From: Actinobacillus lignieresii
GTDB lineage: Bacteria; Pseudomonadota; Gammaproteobacteria; Enterobacterales; Pasteurellaceae
Assembly: GCF_900444945.1 (NCBI RefSeq)
Contig: NZ_UFRM01000001.1
Location: forward strand, 1,461,001 to 1,525,000
Length of the DNA: 64,000 nt
Reading direction: 5' to 3'
Below the pieces are notes generated by a model. The model did not search any database. It was given only the letters and a program-made list of their open reading frames with translations, and was not told where the DNA came from. This document shows, one piece after another, positions 20,057-30,175 of the stretch (positions within the stretch are counted from its first letter, which is position 1; every line of letters begins with the position of its first letter). The position numbers and the translations under genes were made by a program.

Positions 20057-21086
20057 ACGTAAGTTTCTAAAAGTAGGCATCGGCGGCGGATTAGCTTCCG
20101 GTCTTACACCGAGCGTTGCTAACGCTAAAGCGGAAAATCGTCCTCGGATACCGACTGCCGTCGGTATGTTGTACGATTCTACGCTTTGTGTAGGTTGCCA
20201 AGCTTGTGTCGCCGAATGTCAGAATTTAAATAAAACGGCGATTAATCCTGTCGGAGAGCAAACTTGGTCGAATAACGATAAACTATCACCTTTCACACGA
20301 AACATTATTCAAGTTTGGTCAAACGGGGAAGGTAAATATAAGGATCAAGTCAATAACGGTTACGCTTACATTAAAAAACAATGTATGCATTGTGTTGAGC
20401 CCAATTGCGTAACAGCCTGTCCGGTGCAAGCGCTGACTAAAGACGAAAAAACCGGTATCGTTAATTATGATCCCGATATTTGTACCGGTTGTCGTTATTG
20501 TATGGTTGCCTGTCCGTTTAACGTACCTAAATACGACTATAACAATCCGTTCGGCGAAATCAGCAAATGCGAACTTTGTAACCAAAAAGGATTGGAACGT
20601 ATTGATAAGGGCGAGAATCCGGGCTGCTGTCAGGTTTGTCCGACCGGCGCGATTATTTTCGGTAGCTATAACGACTTATTAGCCGAAGCTAAACGCCGTC
20701 TGACGTTACTGAGAGGGACGGAGTATGACTACCCTCGTCAAACGGTAGATAGTAAAGATACTTATAAGGCTAAAGTACCTCTATATCAACAACATATCTA
20801 CGGAGAAACCGAAGGCGGCGGTACGCAAGTATTAGTACTTAGCGGCGTTCCGCATGAAAATTTAGATTTACCTCAGTTGCACGAACTGGCGACAGGTACG
20901 CGAGCGGCACATTTACAGCATACCTTATATAAAGGCATGATCTTACCGCTAGTCGCTTTGGCGGGTCTAACCGCAATGACTTATAGAAGTCTGCATGCGG
21001 ATAAAATCGAAGCTAAAAAACAGGAATGGAAATTAGCTCGCGAACAGATGAAAGTAGAAGAAGAGAAGGAGGATCACCATGGCTAA
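20049..21086 (+). CDS. hybA: hydrogenase-2 iron-sulfur subunit HybA
   Basis: HybA passes electrons from HybO towards the membrane subunit HybB. The 345-residue protein has a Tat-type start ([13 protein letters not shown]) and four ferredoxin-like cysteine groups ([35 protein letters not shown], and CELCNQKG with CCQVC), giving up to four 4Fe-4S clusters. A hydrophobic helix near residues 300-318 is consistent with membrane attachment. It overlaps both hybO and hybB by eight bases. Confidence 0.95.
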   Translation: MNRRKFLKVGIGGGLASGLTPSVANAKAENRPRIPTAVGMLYDSTLCVGCQACVAECQNLNKTAINPVGEQTWSNNDKLSPFTRNIIQVWSNGEGKYKDQVNNGYAYIKKQCMHCVEPNCVTACPVQALTKDEKTGIVNYDPDICTGCRYCMVACPFNVPKYDYNNPFGEISKCELCNQKGLERIDKGENPGCCQVCPTGAIIFGSYNDLLAEAKRRLTLLRGTEYDYPRQTVDSKDTYKAKVPLYQQHIYGETEGGGTQVLVLSGVPHENLDLPQLHELATGTRAAHLQHTLYKGMILPLVALAGLTAMTYRSLHADKIEAKKQEWKLAREQMKVEEEKEDHHG

Positions 21087-22260
21087 AGCTCGTCCTCTCG
21101 GCGGTCGTTTAATATCAATCCCCGTATTGGTATTCGCACCGCTTGCCGCTATTTGCGCTTTATTAATATTACGTCGTCTGATTTTCGGTATCGGTTCCGT
21201 GACCGAACTGAACGGCGGTTATCCCTGGGGGTTATGGATCGGTTTCGACTTATTGGTCGGAACGGGATTGGCCTGCGGAGGTTGGGCGTTAGCATGGACG
21301 GTATATGTCTTTAATAAAGGTAAATACCATCCTTTAGTACGTCCCGCATTGTTAGCCAGCTTATTCGGATATACCTTAGGCGGCTTATCCATTACTATCG
21401 ATATGGGGCGTTATTGGCATCTGCCTTATTTTTTCATGCCGGGACAATTTAATACCTCTTCCGTATTATTTGAAACGGCGGCATGTATGACCGTCTATAT
21501 ATGTGTCGTAACCTTAGAGTTCGCACCGGTCATTTTAGGTTATTTCGGTTTGAAAAAATGGTTCGATAAGCTGAATAAAATCATGTTTTTCTTAGTTGCG
21601 TTAGGCGCTTTATTACCGATGATGCACCAATCCTCAATGGGTTCTTTGATGATTGTTGCAGGTCATAAAGTACACCCTGTATGGCAAAGTTACGAAATGC
21701 TGCCTATCTTTTCGTTATTTACCGCATTTATTATGGGCTTCTCCATTATTATTTTCGAAGGCTCATTAGTAAAAGCGGGATTAGCGGGAAAAGCACCGGA
21801 CGAAAGACATTTATTCACACGTTTAGCCAGAGTAGCGGCAATTCTAATCGGATTATTTATCGTCGTTCGTTTCGGAGAGTTAATTTATAACGATAAGTTA
21901 CATTACGTCTTACAAGGCGATTTCTATTCATTAATGTTTTGGTTGGAAGTAAGCTTAATGTCCCTACCTATTTTCACATTATTCTTAGGCGACAAATTTT
22001 CCGATAGCCGTTGGTTGTTTATCTCGGCACTTTGTATGATCGGCGGCTCGGCATTATGGCGTATGAATTATTCCATCATTATGTTTGATCCGGGCATGGG
22101 GTACGATTACTTCCCGTCGGCTCCGGAACTATTAATTTCAATCGGTTTTATTTCTATTGAAATTTGCGCCTATATATTAATTGTTAGATTATTCCCTGTA
22201 TTACCAGTTATCCAAGAAGCACATCAAGAAAATAATATTCAATCCGGAGTGAGAGCATGA
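21079..22260 (+). CDS. hybB: hydrogenase-2 integral membrane subunit HybB
   Basis: HybB is the NrfD/PsrC-type quinone-reacting membrane protein of hydrogenase-2. Its 393 residues form about ten hydrophobic segments, with [20 protein letters not shown] and [11 protein letters not shown] typical of the family. A strong ribosome site (AGAAGGAGGAT) lies inside the end of hybA. The stop overlaps the hybC start as ATGA. Confidence 0.94.
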   Translation: MAKARPLGGRLISIPVLVFAPLAAICALLILRRLIFGIGSVTELNGGYPWGLWIGFDLLVGTGLACGGWALAWTVYVFNKGKYHPLVRPALLASLFGYTLGGLSITIDMGRYWHLPYFFMPGQFNTSSVLFETAACMTVYICVVTLEFAPVILGYFGLKKWFDKLNKIMFFLVALGALLPMMHQSSMGSLMIVAGHKVHPVWQSYEMLPIFSLFTAFIMGFSIIIFEGSLVKAGLAGKAPDERHLFTRLARVAAILIGLFIVVRFGELIYNDKLHYVLQGDFYSLMFWLEVSLMSLPIFTLFLGDKFSDSRWLFISALCMIGGSALWRMNYSIIMFDPGMGYDYFPSAPELLISIGFISIEICAYILIVRLFPVLPVIQEAHQENNIQSGVRA

Positions 22261-23966
22261 CAACTAAACAACGTATTACTATCGACCCTGTTACGCGTAT
22301 CGAAGGTCATTTACGTATCGATTGTGAAATCGAAGACGGAAAAGTCACCAATGCTTGGTCATCAGGTACCATGTGGCGAGGCATGGAAAATATTATTCAG
22401 GGAAAAGATCCTCGCGATGCTTGGATGATTATGCAACGAATTTGCGGCGTTTGTACGACGGTACACGCTATTGTCAGCGTGAGAGCAGTGGAAGACGCAA
22501 TCGGTGCGAAAGTACCGCTAAATGCGCAATATATTCGCAATATGATTTTAGCCGCACATACGATGCATGACCATATCGTACATTTTTATCAACTTTCCGC
22601 AATGGACTGGGTGGATATTACTTCTGCGCTCGAAGCCGATCCTGAAAAAGCGGAAGCGATGTTGAAAGGTGTTTCCACATGGTCGCTGAATAGTGCAAAC
22701 GAATTCCGTAACGTGCAAAATAAATTAAAAGCGTTGGTTGCAAGCGGGCAATTAGGTATTTTTGCCAACGGATATTTCGGTCATCCGGAGATGAAGTTAC
22801 CGCCGGAAGTAAATTTAATTGCGGTCGCTCACTATTTACAAGCGTTGGAATGTCAGCGTGATGCCAACCGTATCGTGGCGTTATTAGGTAGTAAAACCCC
22901 TCATATTCAAAACTTAGCGATAGGCGGCGTTGCGAACCCGATTAACTTAGACGCCCAATCCGTACTCAATTTAGAACGGCTAATGTTCGTGAAAAGTTGT
23001 ATAGACAAATTGAACGATTTTGTGAACCAAGTTTATAAAATCGATACCGCCGTTATTGCCGCACATTATCCGGAATGGTTACAACTAGGAAAAACATCAC
23101 GTAACTATTTATCCGTACCGGAATATCCTTTAAATGAAGATAATACGAAATTCGTACTTTCCGGCGGTTACATTGAAAACGGAGATTTATCTACTTTCCG
23201 CAATATTGCTGACTATAAAGACGAATTTCTCTTAAAAGGGATTAAAGAAAGCGGCAAACATGCTTGGTATGAAGATGATGAAGCTTTAGAACCGTGGGCG
23301 GGATTAACCCGTCCTAAATATACCGGATGGCAAGAAGACGGAAAATATTCTTGGGTAAAAGCCCCTTCTTTCTATAATAAAGTCGTTGAAGTCGGTCCTT
23401 TAGCTTATCTTATGTGCGGATTGGCAACCGAAAACAAATTAACCGTAAAACACTTCAATGAAGTGAAAAACTTATATAAAACTCTCACGCAAAACGAATT
23501 ATCCGTTGATGATTTGCATTCTACCTTAGGACGAATCATCGGACGTACCGTACATTGTTGTACGCTTAACGATTTACTTGTTCAACAATGGCAATTGCTG
23601 ATAGAGAATATCGGTAGAGGCGATACCGATGCTTACTTAAAAGCGGAAATTCCGCCGACAGGCGAATTTAAAGGTGTTGGTTTTAGCGAAGTACCGAGAG
23701 GTATGCTATCTCATTGGATTGTAATCAAAGACGGTAAAATCGCGAATTATCAAGCCGTAGTACCGTCCACTTGGAACTCCGGTCCGCGCAACCAAAACGA
23801 TGAAATGGGACCTTATGAGCTATCTTTAATCGGTACGCCTGTTGCTGATCCGAAGAAACCGTTAGAAATCGTTCGTACGATTCACTCGTTCGATCCTTGT
23901 ATGTCTTGTGCCGTACATGTCGTTAATACCGAAACGGACGAAGTAACCGAGGTTAAGGTACTATAA
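22257..23966 (+). CDS. hybC: hydrogenase-2 large subunit HybC
   Basis: HybC carries the NiFe active site that splits H2. It has 569 residues. The four nickel-ligand cysteines lie in RICGVCTTVH near the N-terminus and in DPCMSCAVH near the C-terminus. After that histidine there are 15 more residues, the peptide that HybD removes once nickel is in place; mature length would be 554. It is exported folded together with HybO, so it has no signal of its own. The stop shares bases with the hybD start (TAATG). Confidence 0.97.
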   Translation: MTTKQRITIDPVTRIEGHLRIDCEIEDGKVTNAWSSGTMWRGMENIIQGKDPRDAWMIMQRICGVCTTVHAIVSVRAVEDAIGAKVPLNAQYIRNMILAAHTMHDHIVHFYQLSAMDWVDITSALEADPEKAEAMLKGVSTWSLNSANEFRNVQNKLKALVASGQLGIFANGYFGHPEMKLPPEVNLIAVAHYLQALECQRDANRIVALLGSKTPHIQNLAIGGVANPINLDAQSVLNLERLMFVKSCIDKLNDFVNQVYKIDTAVIAAHYPEWLQLGKTSRNYLSVPEYPLNEDNTKFVLSGGYIENGDLSTFRNIADYKDEFLLKGIKESGKHAWYEDDEALEPWAGLTRPKYTGWQEDGKYSWVKAPSFYNKVVEVGPLAYLMCGLATENKLTVKHFNEVKNLYKTLTQNELSVDDLHSTLGRIIGRTVHCCTLNDLLVQQWQLLIENIGRGDTDAYLKAEIPPTGEFKGVGFSEVPRGMLSHWIVIKDGKIANYQAVVPSTWNSGPRNQNDEMGPYELSLIGTPVADPKKPLEIVRTIHSFDPCMSCAVHVVNTETDEVTEVKVL

Positions 23967-24463
23967 TGAAACCGTTAATCTTAGGAATCGGAAACATTTT
24001 ATTAAGCGATGAGGGTATCGGTGTCAGAGCAGTTCAGGAACTGGAACAAAAACCGGAACTTACGGCGTTCTTAGATATTGTTGATGGCGGAACATGCGGA
24101 ATGGAACTCCTCGATTGTATCGCCAATCGCAAACATCTGATTATTATAGATGCGGTACTTGCCAACAAAAATGCGGGAGAAATTATCGTATTGCACAATG
24201 AAAAAATCCCGACATTTTTTTCACGTAAAATATCGCCGCATCAGCTTGGTATTTGCGATGTATTATCGGCATTGACCTTAACGGAAGAATTGCCTGAACA
24301 TCTATGCCTAATCGGCATCCAACCGGAATCGTTGGAATCCGGAATCGGATTAACTAAAACAATAGAAAATGCGTTTCCGTCTATTTTTCATTGTTTAGCG
24401 CAACAACTGGCGGCTTACGGATTTAATGATCCGTTATTACTTCGAGAGTTGGAAAATGTATAG
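23966..24463 (+). CDS. hybD: hydrogenase-2 maturation endopeptidase HybD
   Basis: HybD cuts the C-terminal peptide from HybC after nickel insertion. The 165 residues show LGIGNILLSDEGIGVRAVQ with the first acidic nickel ligand, VDGGTCGMELLD with the second, and a histidine in KISPHQLG. Length matches E. coli HybD (164). It overlaps hybC and hybE. Confidence 0.95.
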   Translation: MKPLILGIGNILLSDEGIGVRAVQELEQKPELTAFLDIVDGGTCGMELLDCIANRKHLIIIDAVLANKNAGEIIVLHNEKIPTFFSRKISPHQLGICDVLSALTLTEELPEHLCLIGIQPESLESGIGLTKTIENAFPSIFHCLAQQLAAYGFNDPLLLRELENV

Positions 24464-24959
24464 ACACCAAAATACATCAATCGATAGCCCATTATCCGAA
24501 GTAATGGGGTTTAACGACAATCCGGGAGTATTATTTCGAAAGGAGATGGAAAAAATATCCGCTAATATGCAGGATTTACCGTTTTATCGGCACGATATTC
24601 CTTGTTTCACACCTAATTTCGTTTTGTATGAAGGACAATGGATAGGTTCCGTTTTAACACCTTGGATGATAAGTATCGTCATTATCCCAGGACCGGAACA
24701 ATTATGGGAAGGAAGAACGGTTGGAGATAAGCTCGGCTTACAATTGCCCTATAAAGCAATGACGTTTACCGTAAGTAGTATCGACTCAATACCGCAGTAT
24801 TTAAGTTGTTCGTTACTCTCTCCGATTGATCCGAATTTAACCGCCGAACAAGCGGTCCAATTAACGAAAGATTGCTTAACAATGTTACTGTCGTTACCTA
24901 TAAAACAGCAGGTGCCTGATATAAGTAAACGTAATATTTTTAGTGCCATGTTAAAATAA
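24456..24959 (+). CDS. hybE: hydrogenase-2 assembly chaperone HybE
   Basis: HybE is the Tat-proofreading chaperone that keeps HybO/HybC from being exported before assembly. The start at 24456 (overlapping the end of hybD by eight bases) gives 167 residues, close to 162 in E. coli; an earlier in-frame start at 24426 lies deeper in hybD and is less likely. Recognisable segments are FYRHDIPCFTPNFVLYEGQW, LTPWMISIVIIPG and LPYKAMTFTV. Confidence 0.9.
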   Translation: MYRHQNTSIDSPLSEVMGFNDNPGVLFRKEMEKISANMQDLPFYRHDIPCFTPNFVLYEGQWIGSVLTPWMISIVIIPGPEQLWEGRTVGDKLGLQLPYKAMTFTVSSIDSIPQYLSCSLLSPIDPNLTAEQAVQLTKDCLTMLLSLPIKQQVPDISKRNIFSAMLK

Positions 24960-24986
24960 CCCATCTAAAAGAATAGGAAAATTATT

Positions 24987-25265
24987 ATGTGTTTAGGCGT
25001 ACCGGGAAAAATCGTCAAAATCGGGCAAAGTGCGTTCGAACTTGCTACCGTAGATGTTTGCGGCGTGCAAAGAGAAGTTAATATCACTTTAATCTGTGAT
25101 AGAGATCCCCAAGAGTTATTAGGTAAATGGGTATTAATTCATGTCGGTTTTGCTATGAGCATCATGGATGAACAAGAAGCTAAAAATACTTTAGACGCTC
25201 TACTGTCCATAAATCAGCTGGAACATGAATTAACTGATTTTGAAGGATTAAGACCTGCATCTTAG
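24987..25265 (+). CDS. hypC: hydrogenase maturation chaperone HypC/HybG
   Basis: HypC-type proteins carry the Fe(CN)2CO group from HypD to the large subunit through their second residue, Cys2. The 92 residues begin MCLGVPGKIVKI, the family hallmark. Only one hypC/hybG gene is seen here, so it probably serves both roles; its place after hybE is that of hybG in E. coli. It ends the hyb transcript before a strong bidirectional terminator. Confidence 0.93.
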   Translation: MCLGVPGKIVKIGQSAFELATVDVCGVQREVNITLICDRDPQELLGKWVLIHVGFAMSIMDEQEAKNTLDALLSINQLEHELTDFEGLRPAS

Positions 25266-25292
25266 TGAGATAGCTAAAAATAAATAGAAAAA

Positions 25293-25338
25293 AAAGCCGA
25301 ATAAAAAGTGTTTATAACACAACGTTATTCGGCTTTCT
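25293..25338. terminator. bidirectional terminator between hypC and hypA
   Basis: AAAGCCGAATAA pairs perfectly with TTATTCGGCTTT around a 20-base loop, with A and T runs on both sides. It serves convergent hypC and hypA. Confidence 0.85.
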
Positions 25339-25360
25339 TATACCAATCAAGAAAATACTT

Positions 25361-25702
25361 TTATTTTACCGCCAGTTCTTTTATTTTTAATTCGCTGCCT
25401 TGTTGAATATGCAAATCCTGAGAACCGCAATGAGGACATATCGTTTGGGCTACGGCTAATTCGACCGATTGACTACAGCCCCAGCACCACGCTTTTGCAG
25501 GTATATCGATAAAGTGTAATTGACAGCCTTCCGCTATCGTATCTCGACAAACTGTATTAAAACAAAATTCCAATGACGATTTTTCCACACAAGATAAAGC
25601 GCCGATTTCCAGCCATAAATCGGTTACCTGTTTAACGTTTTGAGGCTGACATTCTTTTTCTATGATTTGAAGAATACTTTGGCATAAAGACATCTCGTGC
25701 AT
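25361..25702 (-). CDS. hypA: hydrogenase nickel incorporation protein HypA/HybF
   Basis: HypA binds nickel through the N-terminal Met-His and delivers it with HypB. I chose the ATG at 25702 so that the protein starts MHEMSLCQSI with the essential His2; the longer frame adds Met-Val. The zinc motif is CWGCSQ...CPHCGS. The protein has 113 residues, the family length. It lies alone on the minus strand, convergent to the hyb operon. Confidence 0.94.
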   Translation of the reverse strand: MHEMSLCQSILQIIEKECQPQNVKQVTDLWLEIGALSCVEKSSLEFCFNTVCRDTIAEGCQLHFIDIPAKAWCWGCSQSVELAVAQTICPHCGSQDLHIQQGSELKIKELAVK

Positions 25703-25831
25703 AACCATTCCTTATTTTATTAAATTACAAATGTCGTTAGAAAAAACGATATAAATTTTGCTTAATTATAATATAAATAAGTTAATACGAAGATACTTAA
25801 GATAGGTAATATAACGGATTTAAATATAGAA

Positions 25832-25907
<76 letters not shown>

Positions 25908-25953
25908 ATTGAGATTATTTTAATTTAAAATAATTTGGAAGTTTATTATCGAA

Positions 25954-26040
25954 TGGTGCCCGAGGCCAGACTTGAACTGGCACGCCCCGAAAGGCGAGGG
26001 ATTTTAAATCCCTTGCGTCTACCGATTCCGCCACTCGGGC
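25954..26040 (-). tRNA. tRNA-Leu (TAA)
   Basis: 87 nucleotides with the long variable arm of a class II tRNA; anticodon TAA in the loop TTTAAAA; discriminator A and encoded CCA. Confidence 0.97.
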
Positions 26041-26072
26041 TTCGATAATTAATTTTATTTTAAGCTTTAAAA

Positions 26073-26159
26073 TGGTGCCCGAGGCCAGACTTGAACTGGC
26101 ACGCCCCGAAAGGCGAGGGATTTTAAATCCCTTGCGTCTACCGATTCCGCCACTCGGGC
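26073..26159 (-). tRNA. tRNA-Leu (TAA), second copy
   Basis: Same sequence as 25954-26040; the two copies are adjacent and separated by 32 bases. Confidence 0.97.
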
Positions 26160-26181
26160 ACAACCGTTTTAAATCTTAAAA

Positions 26182-26257
<76 letters not shown>

Positions 26258-26283
26258 GTAATTTAAATTTTATCATTCTAAAA

Positions 26284-26370
26284 TGGTGCCCGAGGCCAGA
26301 CTTGAACTGGCACGCCCCGAAAGGCGAGGGATTTTAAATCCCTTGCGTCTACCGATTCCGCCACTCGGGC
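26284..26370 (-). tRNA. tRNA-Leu (TAA), third copy
   Basis: Same sequence as the other two Leu copies. It lies 11 bases after the first tRNA-Gly of the transcript. Confidence 0.97.
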
Positions 26371-26381
26371 TCATCTTAAAA

Positions 26382-26457
<76 letters not shown>

Positions 26458-26460
26458 AAT

Positions 26461-26486
26461 AAAAACGCTACGTTATTTCGTAGCGA
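26461..26486 (-). terminator. terminator-like hairpin just before the tRNA array
   Basis: On the minus strand CGCTACG pairs with CGTAGCG, followed by TTTTTATT and then the first tRNA-Gly. It lies between the likely tRNA promoter and the array, so it may be an attenuator or processing signal, or just an end for mfd transcripts. Confidence 0.65.
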
Positions 26487-26498
26487 TTTATGTGCCGT

Positions 26499-26526
26499 AT
26501 TTTAGGGATTTTTGAAACATTGTCAA
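26499..26526 (-). promoter_or_regulatory. promoter of the Gly/Leu tRNA array
   Basis: A perfect -35 TTGACA (26521-26526) and -10 TAAAAT (26499-26504) with a 16-base spacer, followed by GC-rich ACGGCAC, the discriminator type of stringently controlled stable-RNA promoters. Confidence 0.75.
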
Positions 26527-26585
26527 ACACAAATTTCAAAAAAAGTTTCATTAGGCGAAAATTCAATCCATTTGTTGAAATTTTG

Positions 26586-26616
26586 CAAAAAACCGGTAAA
26601 AGTTCACCGCTTGTTT
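26586..26616 (-). terminator. weak terminator of mfd containing an uptake signal
   Basis: On the minus strand CGGT pairs with ACCG, followed by GTTTTTTG; the 5' arm is part of an ACAAGCGGT uptake signal. The stem is short. Confidence 0.45.
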
Positions 26617-26624
26617 TTTATAAA

Positions 26625-29600
26625 TCAAACCAATTTTTCAATCAGTTCCGAGACAAATTCCAATCGTTCCGCATTATCGGCAAGCGGTAAATTAAAACGG
26701 AATTTTTGCGCCCCTTCAAATTTATAAACGCTCTTATCCGATTGAATCAATTGTAAGAACTTCATCGGATCAGGTTGAGCGCTTGGTTTAAATTCCAAGT
26801 AGCCGCCGTTAATCCCCGCATCAACTTTCTTCAAGCCGAGCGGTGTTGCCAAATGACGAAGCTGAGTAATTTGGAACAGATTTTTCGTTGCTTCCGGTAA
26901 TAATCCGAAACGGTCAATCAATTCGACCTTCAGATCTTTCAATGCTTCAACACTTTCTGCCGAGGCGATACGTTTATAGAACGATAAACGCATATTCACA
27001 TCCGGTACATAATCGTCCGGTAGCAATGCCGGTATGCGTAACTCGATATCCACTTGATTTTGGGTGATTTCTTCTAAAGTCGGTTCACGCCCTTCTTGTA
27101 AGGCTTTTACCGCATTTTCGAGCAGATCCATATAGAGCGAGAAGCCGATGCTTTCGATTTGCCCGCTTTGTTCCGAACCGAGTAATTCGCCCGCACCACG
27201 AATCTCTAAATCGTGAGTAGCTAATACAAAGCCCGCACCGAGGTTATCAATCGAACTTATTGCTTCCAAACGCTGTTGAGCGTCTTTAGTTAGTGCTTTC
27301 GGCGGCGGTGTTAATAAATATGCGTAAGCCTGATGATGAGAACGTCCGACACGTCCACGCAATTGATGTAACTGCGCCAAACCGAATTTATCCGCACGCT
27401 CGATAATAATCGTGTTAGCGGTCGGCACGTCAATCCCGGTTTCGATAATGGTTGAACACACTAATAAATTAAAACGCTGATGATAAAAATCGCTCATCAC
27501 ACGCTCCAATTCACGTTCACGCATTTGCCCGTGTCCGATCACAATCCGAGCTTCCGGCACGAGTTCCGCTAATTTGGTGGCACAGTTTTCGATAGTCGCC
27601 ACATCATTGTGCAGGTAATATACCTGACCGCCACGTAGAATTTCACGCAGAATCGCTTCTTTAACGATCAAATCATCGTGTTGGCGTACAAAGGTTTTAA
27701 TCGTCAAGCGACGAGCGGGCGGACTGGCAATAACGGAAAGATCTCGCATGCCGTTTAACGCCATATTCAGCGTACGAGGGATCGGCGTTGCGGTGAGCGT
27801 GAGAATATCGACGTTAGCCCGTAATTGTTTGATTTTCTCTTTTTGACGCACGCCGAAACGATGCTCTTCATCAATCACGAGTAAACCGAGATCACGGAAT
27901 TGCACGTCTTCTTGTAGCAGTTTGTGCGTGCCGACTAGAATATCCACTTTGCCTTCCGCCACCTTTTCCAAAATCGCTTTTTGCTCTTTAGCGGTTTTAA
28001 AACGAGAAAGCACCTCAACATTAATCGGATAGTTGGCAAAACGGTCTTTGAAATTCTCGAAATGTTGTTGTGCCAATAGCGTGGTCGGCACAAGCACGGC
28101 AACTTGTTTATGGTTTTCAACCGCTAAGAAAGTCGCTCGCATCGCCACTTCGGTTTTACCGAAGCCGACATCTCCACAAACCAAACGATCCATTGCTTTT
28201 GGCAAGCACATATCGCTAATGACCGCATTGATTGCGGTTTTCTGGTCTTCGGTTTCTTCAAACGGGAAGGTATGGCTAAACTGCATAAAGCCGTCTCGAT
28301 CGTAGGCAAACGCAAAGCCTTTTTGCGATTCTCGTTTCGCATACACATCAAGTAATTCCGCCGCCACATCTCGGATTTTCTCCGCCGCTTTTTGGCGTGT
28401 TTTCGCCCATGCTTCCGAACCGAGTTTGTGTAACGGTGCAGTTTCATCCGCACCGCCGATATAACGGGAAATCAGATGTAGCGATGCCACCGGCACATAG
28501 AGCTTCGCCTCGTTTGCATAAAGCAACACAAGGTATTCCGCTTTAATTCCGCCTGCATCCAGTACGGTTAGCCCTGCATAACGCCCAACACCGTTTTCCA
28601 AATGCACCACCGCTTGCCCGATTTTCAGCTCCGCAAGGTTACGGATTAGCGTATCCGGATTGACCGTTTTACGATTTTTCTCCGCCCGTTTCGTTTGAAC
28701 TTTTTCGCCCAAGAAATCCGTTTCGCAAATAATCGCTAAATTTTGACCGCTTGTATTTTCAATGATAAAGCCCTGATCAAGCGGTGAAATAATCAGGGAA
28801 ATTTGCGAATCAATTTCTGCGAACGATTTAACTTGTTTCGGCTTGAGTTTTAACGGCGCAAGTAATTCGAGCAAAGTTTCTCGGCGGCCTTCACTTTCTA
28901 CTGAAAATAAAATCCGCCCGTCGAATTTGCTACGGAATTTATTAAATGCGTCAAACGGATCTTTTAACTGCGAGTTAATCGCTAATTCCGGCAATTTTTC
29001 AATATTCGCATTTTGTTTAGCCGCCGATTTTCTGACTTTTTCCGCACTTAATGTCAGGCGTGGATAACCTTTCAGATGACGATTGACTTCATCAACCGAG
29101 AACCATAATTTGTCCGGCGGCAGTAGCGGACGCATCGGATCGACTCGGCGACTTTCATAGCGTTGTTCAGTATCCTTGTGGAACTGTTCTGCTTTTTCCG
29201 CAATACCGTCGAAGGTAATAAATAAGGTATTTTCCGCCAAATAATCAAATAGACTTGCCATTTCTTCAAAGAAAAGCGGCTGCCAATATTCAATCCCAGC
29301 GTTTAAGATCCCTTTACTGACTTGCTGATAAATATGCTCCGGTTCACGACGAATCTCACCGAATTGTTCACGAAATTTGCTTCTAAAATGCTCGATTCCA
29401 TTACTATCAGTCGGGAACTCGTGTGCCGGTAGTAAATTAATTTCGTTGATCTCGGCTATCGTACGCTGACTGTCCGCATCGAAAGTGCGGATCGAATCGA
29501 TTTCATCATCAAAAAAATCCAAGCGGAACGGGCTTTCCGCTCCCATCGGATAGAGGTCAAGTAATGCGCCACGTACGGCATATTCGCCGTATTCCAACAC

Positions 29601-30074
29601 TTGTTCCACTGCACGATAACCGGCATTTTCCAGCTGTAAACGTAACGATTGAATTGAAAAGCGATCGCCTTTTTTAATCAGTAGTACATTATTTGCGAGA
29701 TAACTCGGCGGACAAACTTTTTGTAAAAGGGTGCTGATTGGCAACAGAAAAATCTGTTTATTGCCTTTCTGTAAGTGAAACAGTGCCGAAAGGCGCGCGG
29801 AAATAATATCTTGATGCGGTGAAAAATTATCGTACGGTAGTGTCTCCCAATCCGGAAAAACCGAAACCGGTAATTTGCTGAATTGCGTTAAGGCTTTTTC
29901 AAGGCGTAATGCGGTACGGGTATCCAGCGTGACTACCACGCTTAAACCGTTAAATTGTTCCGTAGCTTGCGCAATAACAAGCGTATCGGCGTGCCCGATT
30001 AGATTACCGAGCGTTTGGTGATCTTGATATTTGCCGCCGATTTCCGGCAGATTTAAATTGAAATGGAATGTCAT
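26625..30074 (-). CDS. mfd: transcription-repair coupling factor
   Basis: Mfd removes stalled RNA polymerase and recruits UvrA. The 1149 residues equal the E. coli length. The N-terminal UvrB-like part (1-350) is followed by the polymerase-interaction domain (around VHLENGVGRYAGL), then the translocase with GDVGFGKTEVAMRA, VIDEEHRFG, LTATPIPRTL and RADKFGLAQLHQLRGRVGRS, and the TRCF C-terminal domain. Single gene, no overlap with neighbours. Confidence 0.97.
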   Translation of the reverse strand: MTFHFNLNLPEIGGKYQDHQTLGNLIGHADTLVIAQATEQFNGLSVVVTLDTRTALRLEKALTQFSKLPVSVFPDWETLPYDNFSPHQDIISARLSALFHLQKGNKQIFLLPISTLLQKVCPPSYLANNVLLIKKGDRFSIQSLRLQLENAGYRAVEQVLEYGEYAVRGALLDLYPMGAESPFRLDFFDDEIDSIRTFDADSQRTIAEINEINLLPAHEFPTDSNGIEHFRSKFREQFGEIRREPEHIYQQVSKGILNAGIEYWQPLFFEEMASLFDYLAENTLFITFDGIAEKAEQFHKDTEQRYESRRVDPMRPLLPPDKLWFSVDEVNRHLKGYPRLTLSAEKVRKSAAKQNANIEKLPELAINSQLKDPFDAFNKFRSKFDGRILFSVESEGRRETLLELLAPLKLKPKQVKSFAEIDSQISLIISPLDQGFIIENTSGQNLAIICETDFLGEKVQTKRAEKNRKTVNPDTLIRNLAELKIGQAVVHLENGVGRYAGLTVLDAGGIKAEYLVLLYANEAKLYVPVASLHLISRYIGGADETAPLHKLGSEAWAKTRQKAAEKIRDVAAELLDVYAKRESQKGFAFAYDRDGFMQFSHTFPFEETEDQKTAINAVISDMCLPKAMDRLVCGDVGFGKTEVAMRATFLAVENHKQVAVLVPTTLLAQQHFENFKDRFANYPINVEVLSRFKTAKEQKAILEKVAEGKVDILVGTHKLLQEDVQFRDLGLLVIDEEHRFGVRQKEKIKQLRANVDILTLTATPIPRTLNMALNGMRDLSVIASPPARRLTIKTFVRQHDDLIVKEAILREILRGGQVYYLHNDVATIENCATKLAELVPEARIVIGHGQMRERELERVMSDFYHQRFNLLVCSTIIETGIDVPTANTIIIERADKFGLAQLHQLRGRVGRSHHQAYAYLLTPPPKALTKDAQQRLEAISSIDNLGAGFVLATHDLEIRGAGELLGSEQSGQIESIGFSLYMDLLENAVKALQEGREPTLEEITQNQVDIELRIPALLPDDYVPDVNMRLSFYKRIASAESVEALKDLKVELIDRFGLLPEATKNLFQITQLRHLATPLGLKKVDAGINGGYLEFKPSAQPDPMKFLQLIQSDKSVYKFEGAQKFRFNLPLADNAERLEFVSELIEKLV

Positions 30075-30175
30075 AAGCGGTCAGATTCTTTGGAAAATTT
30101 GCGACTATTTTAGTACAATTACGTTCGCTTCTCTATGGCGAGTTTCTTCTTGCCGGATCATTCAAGGAAAATAGT

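Noticed and set aside
25915..26163. 82-residue open frame across the tRNA array
   Set aside because: It lies over two tRNA-Leu genes and is a known type of false gene call.
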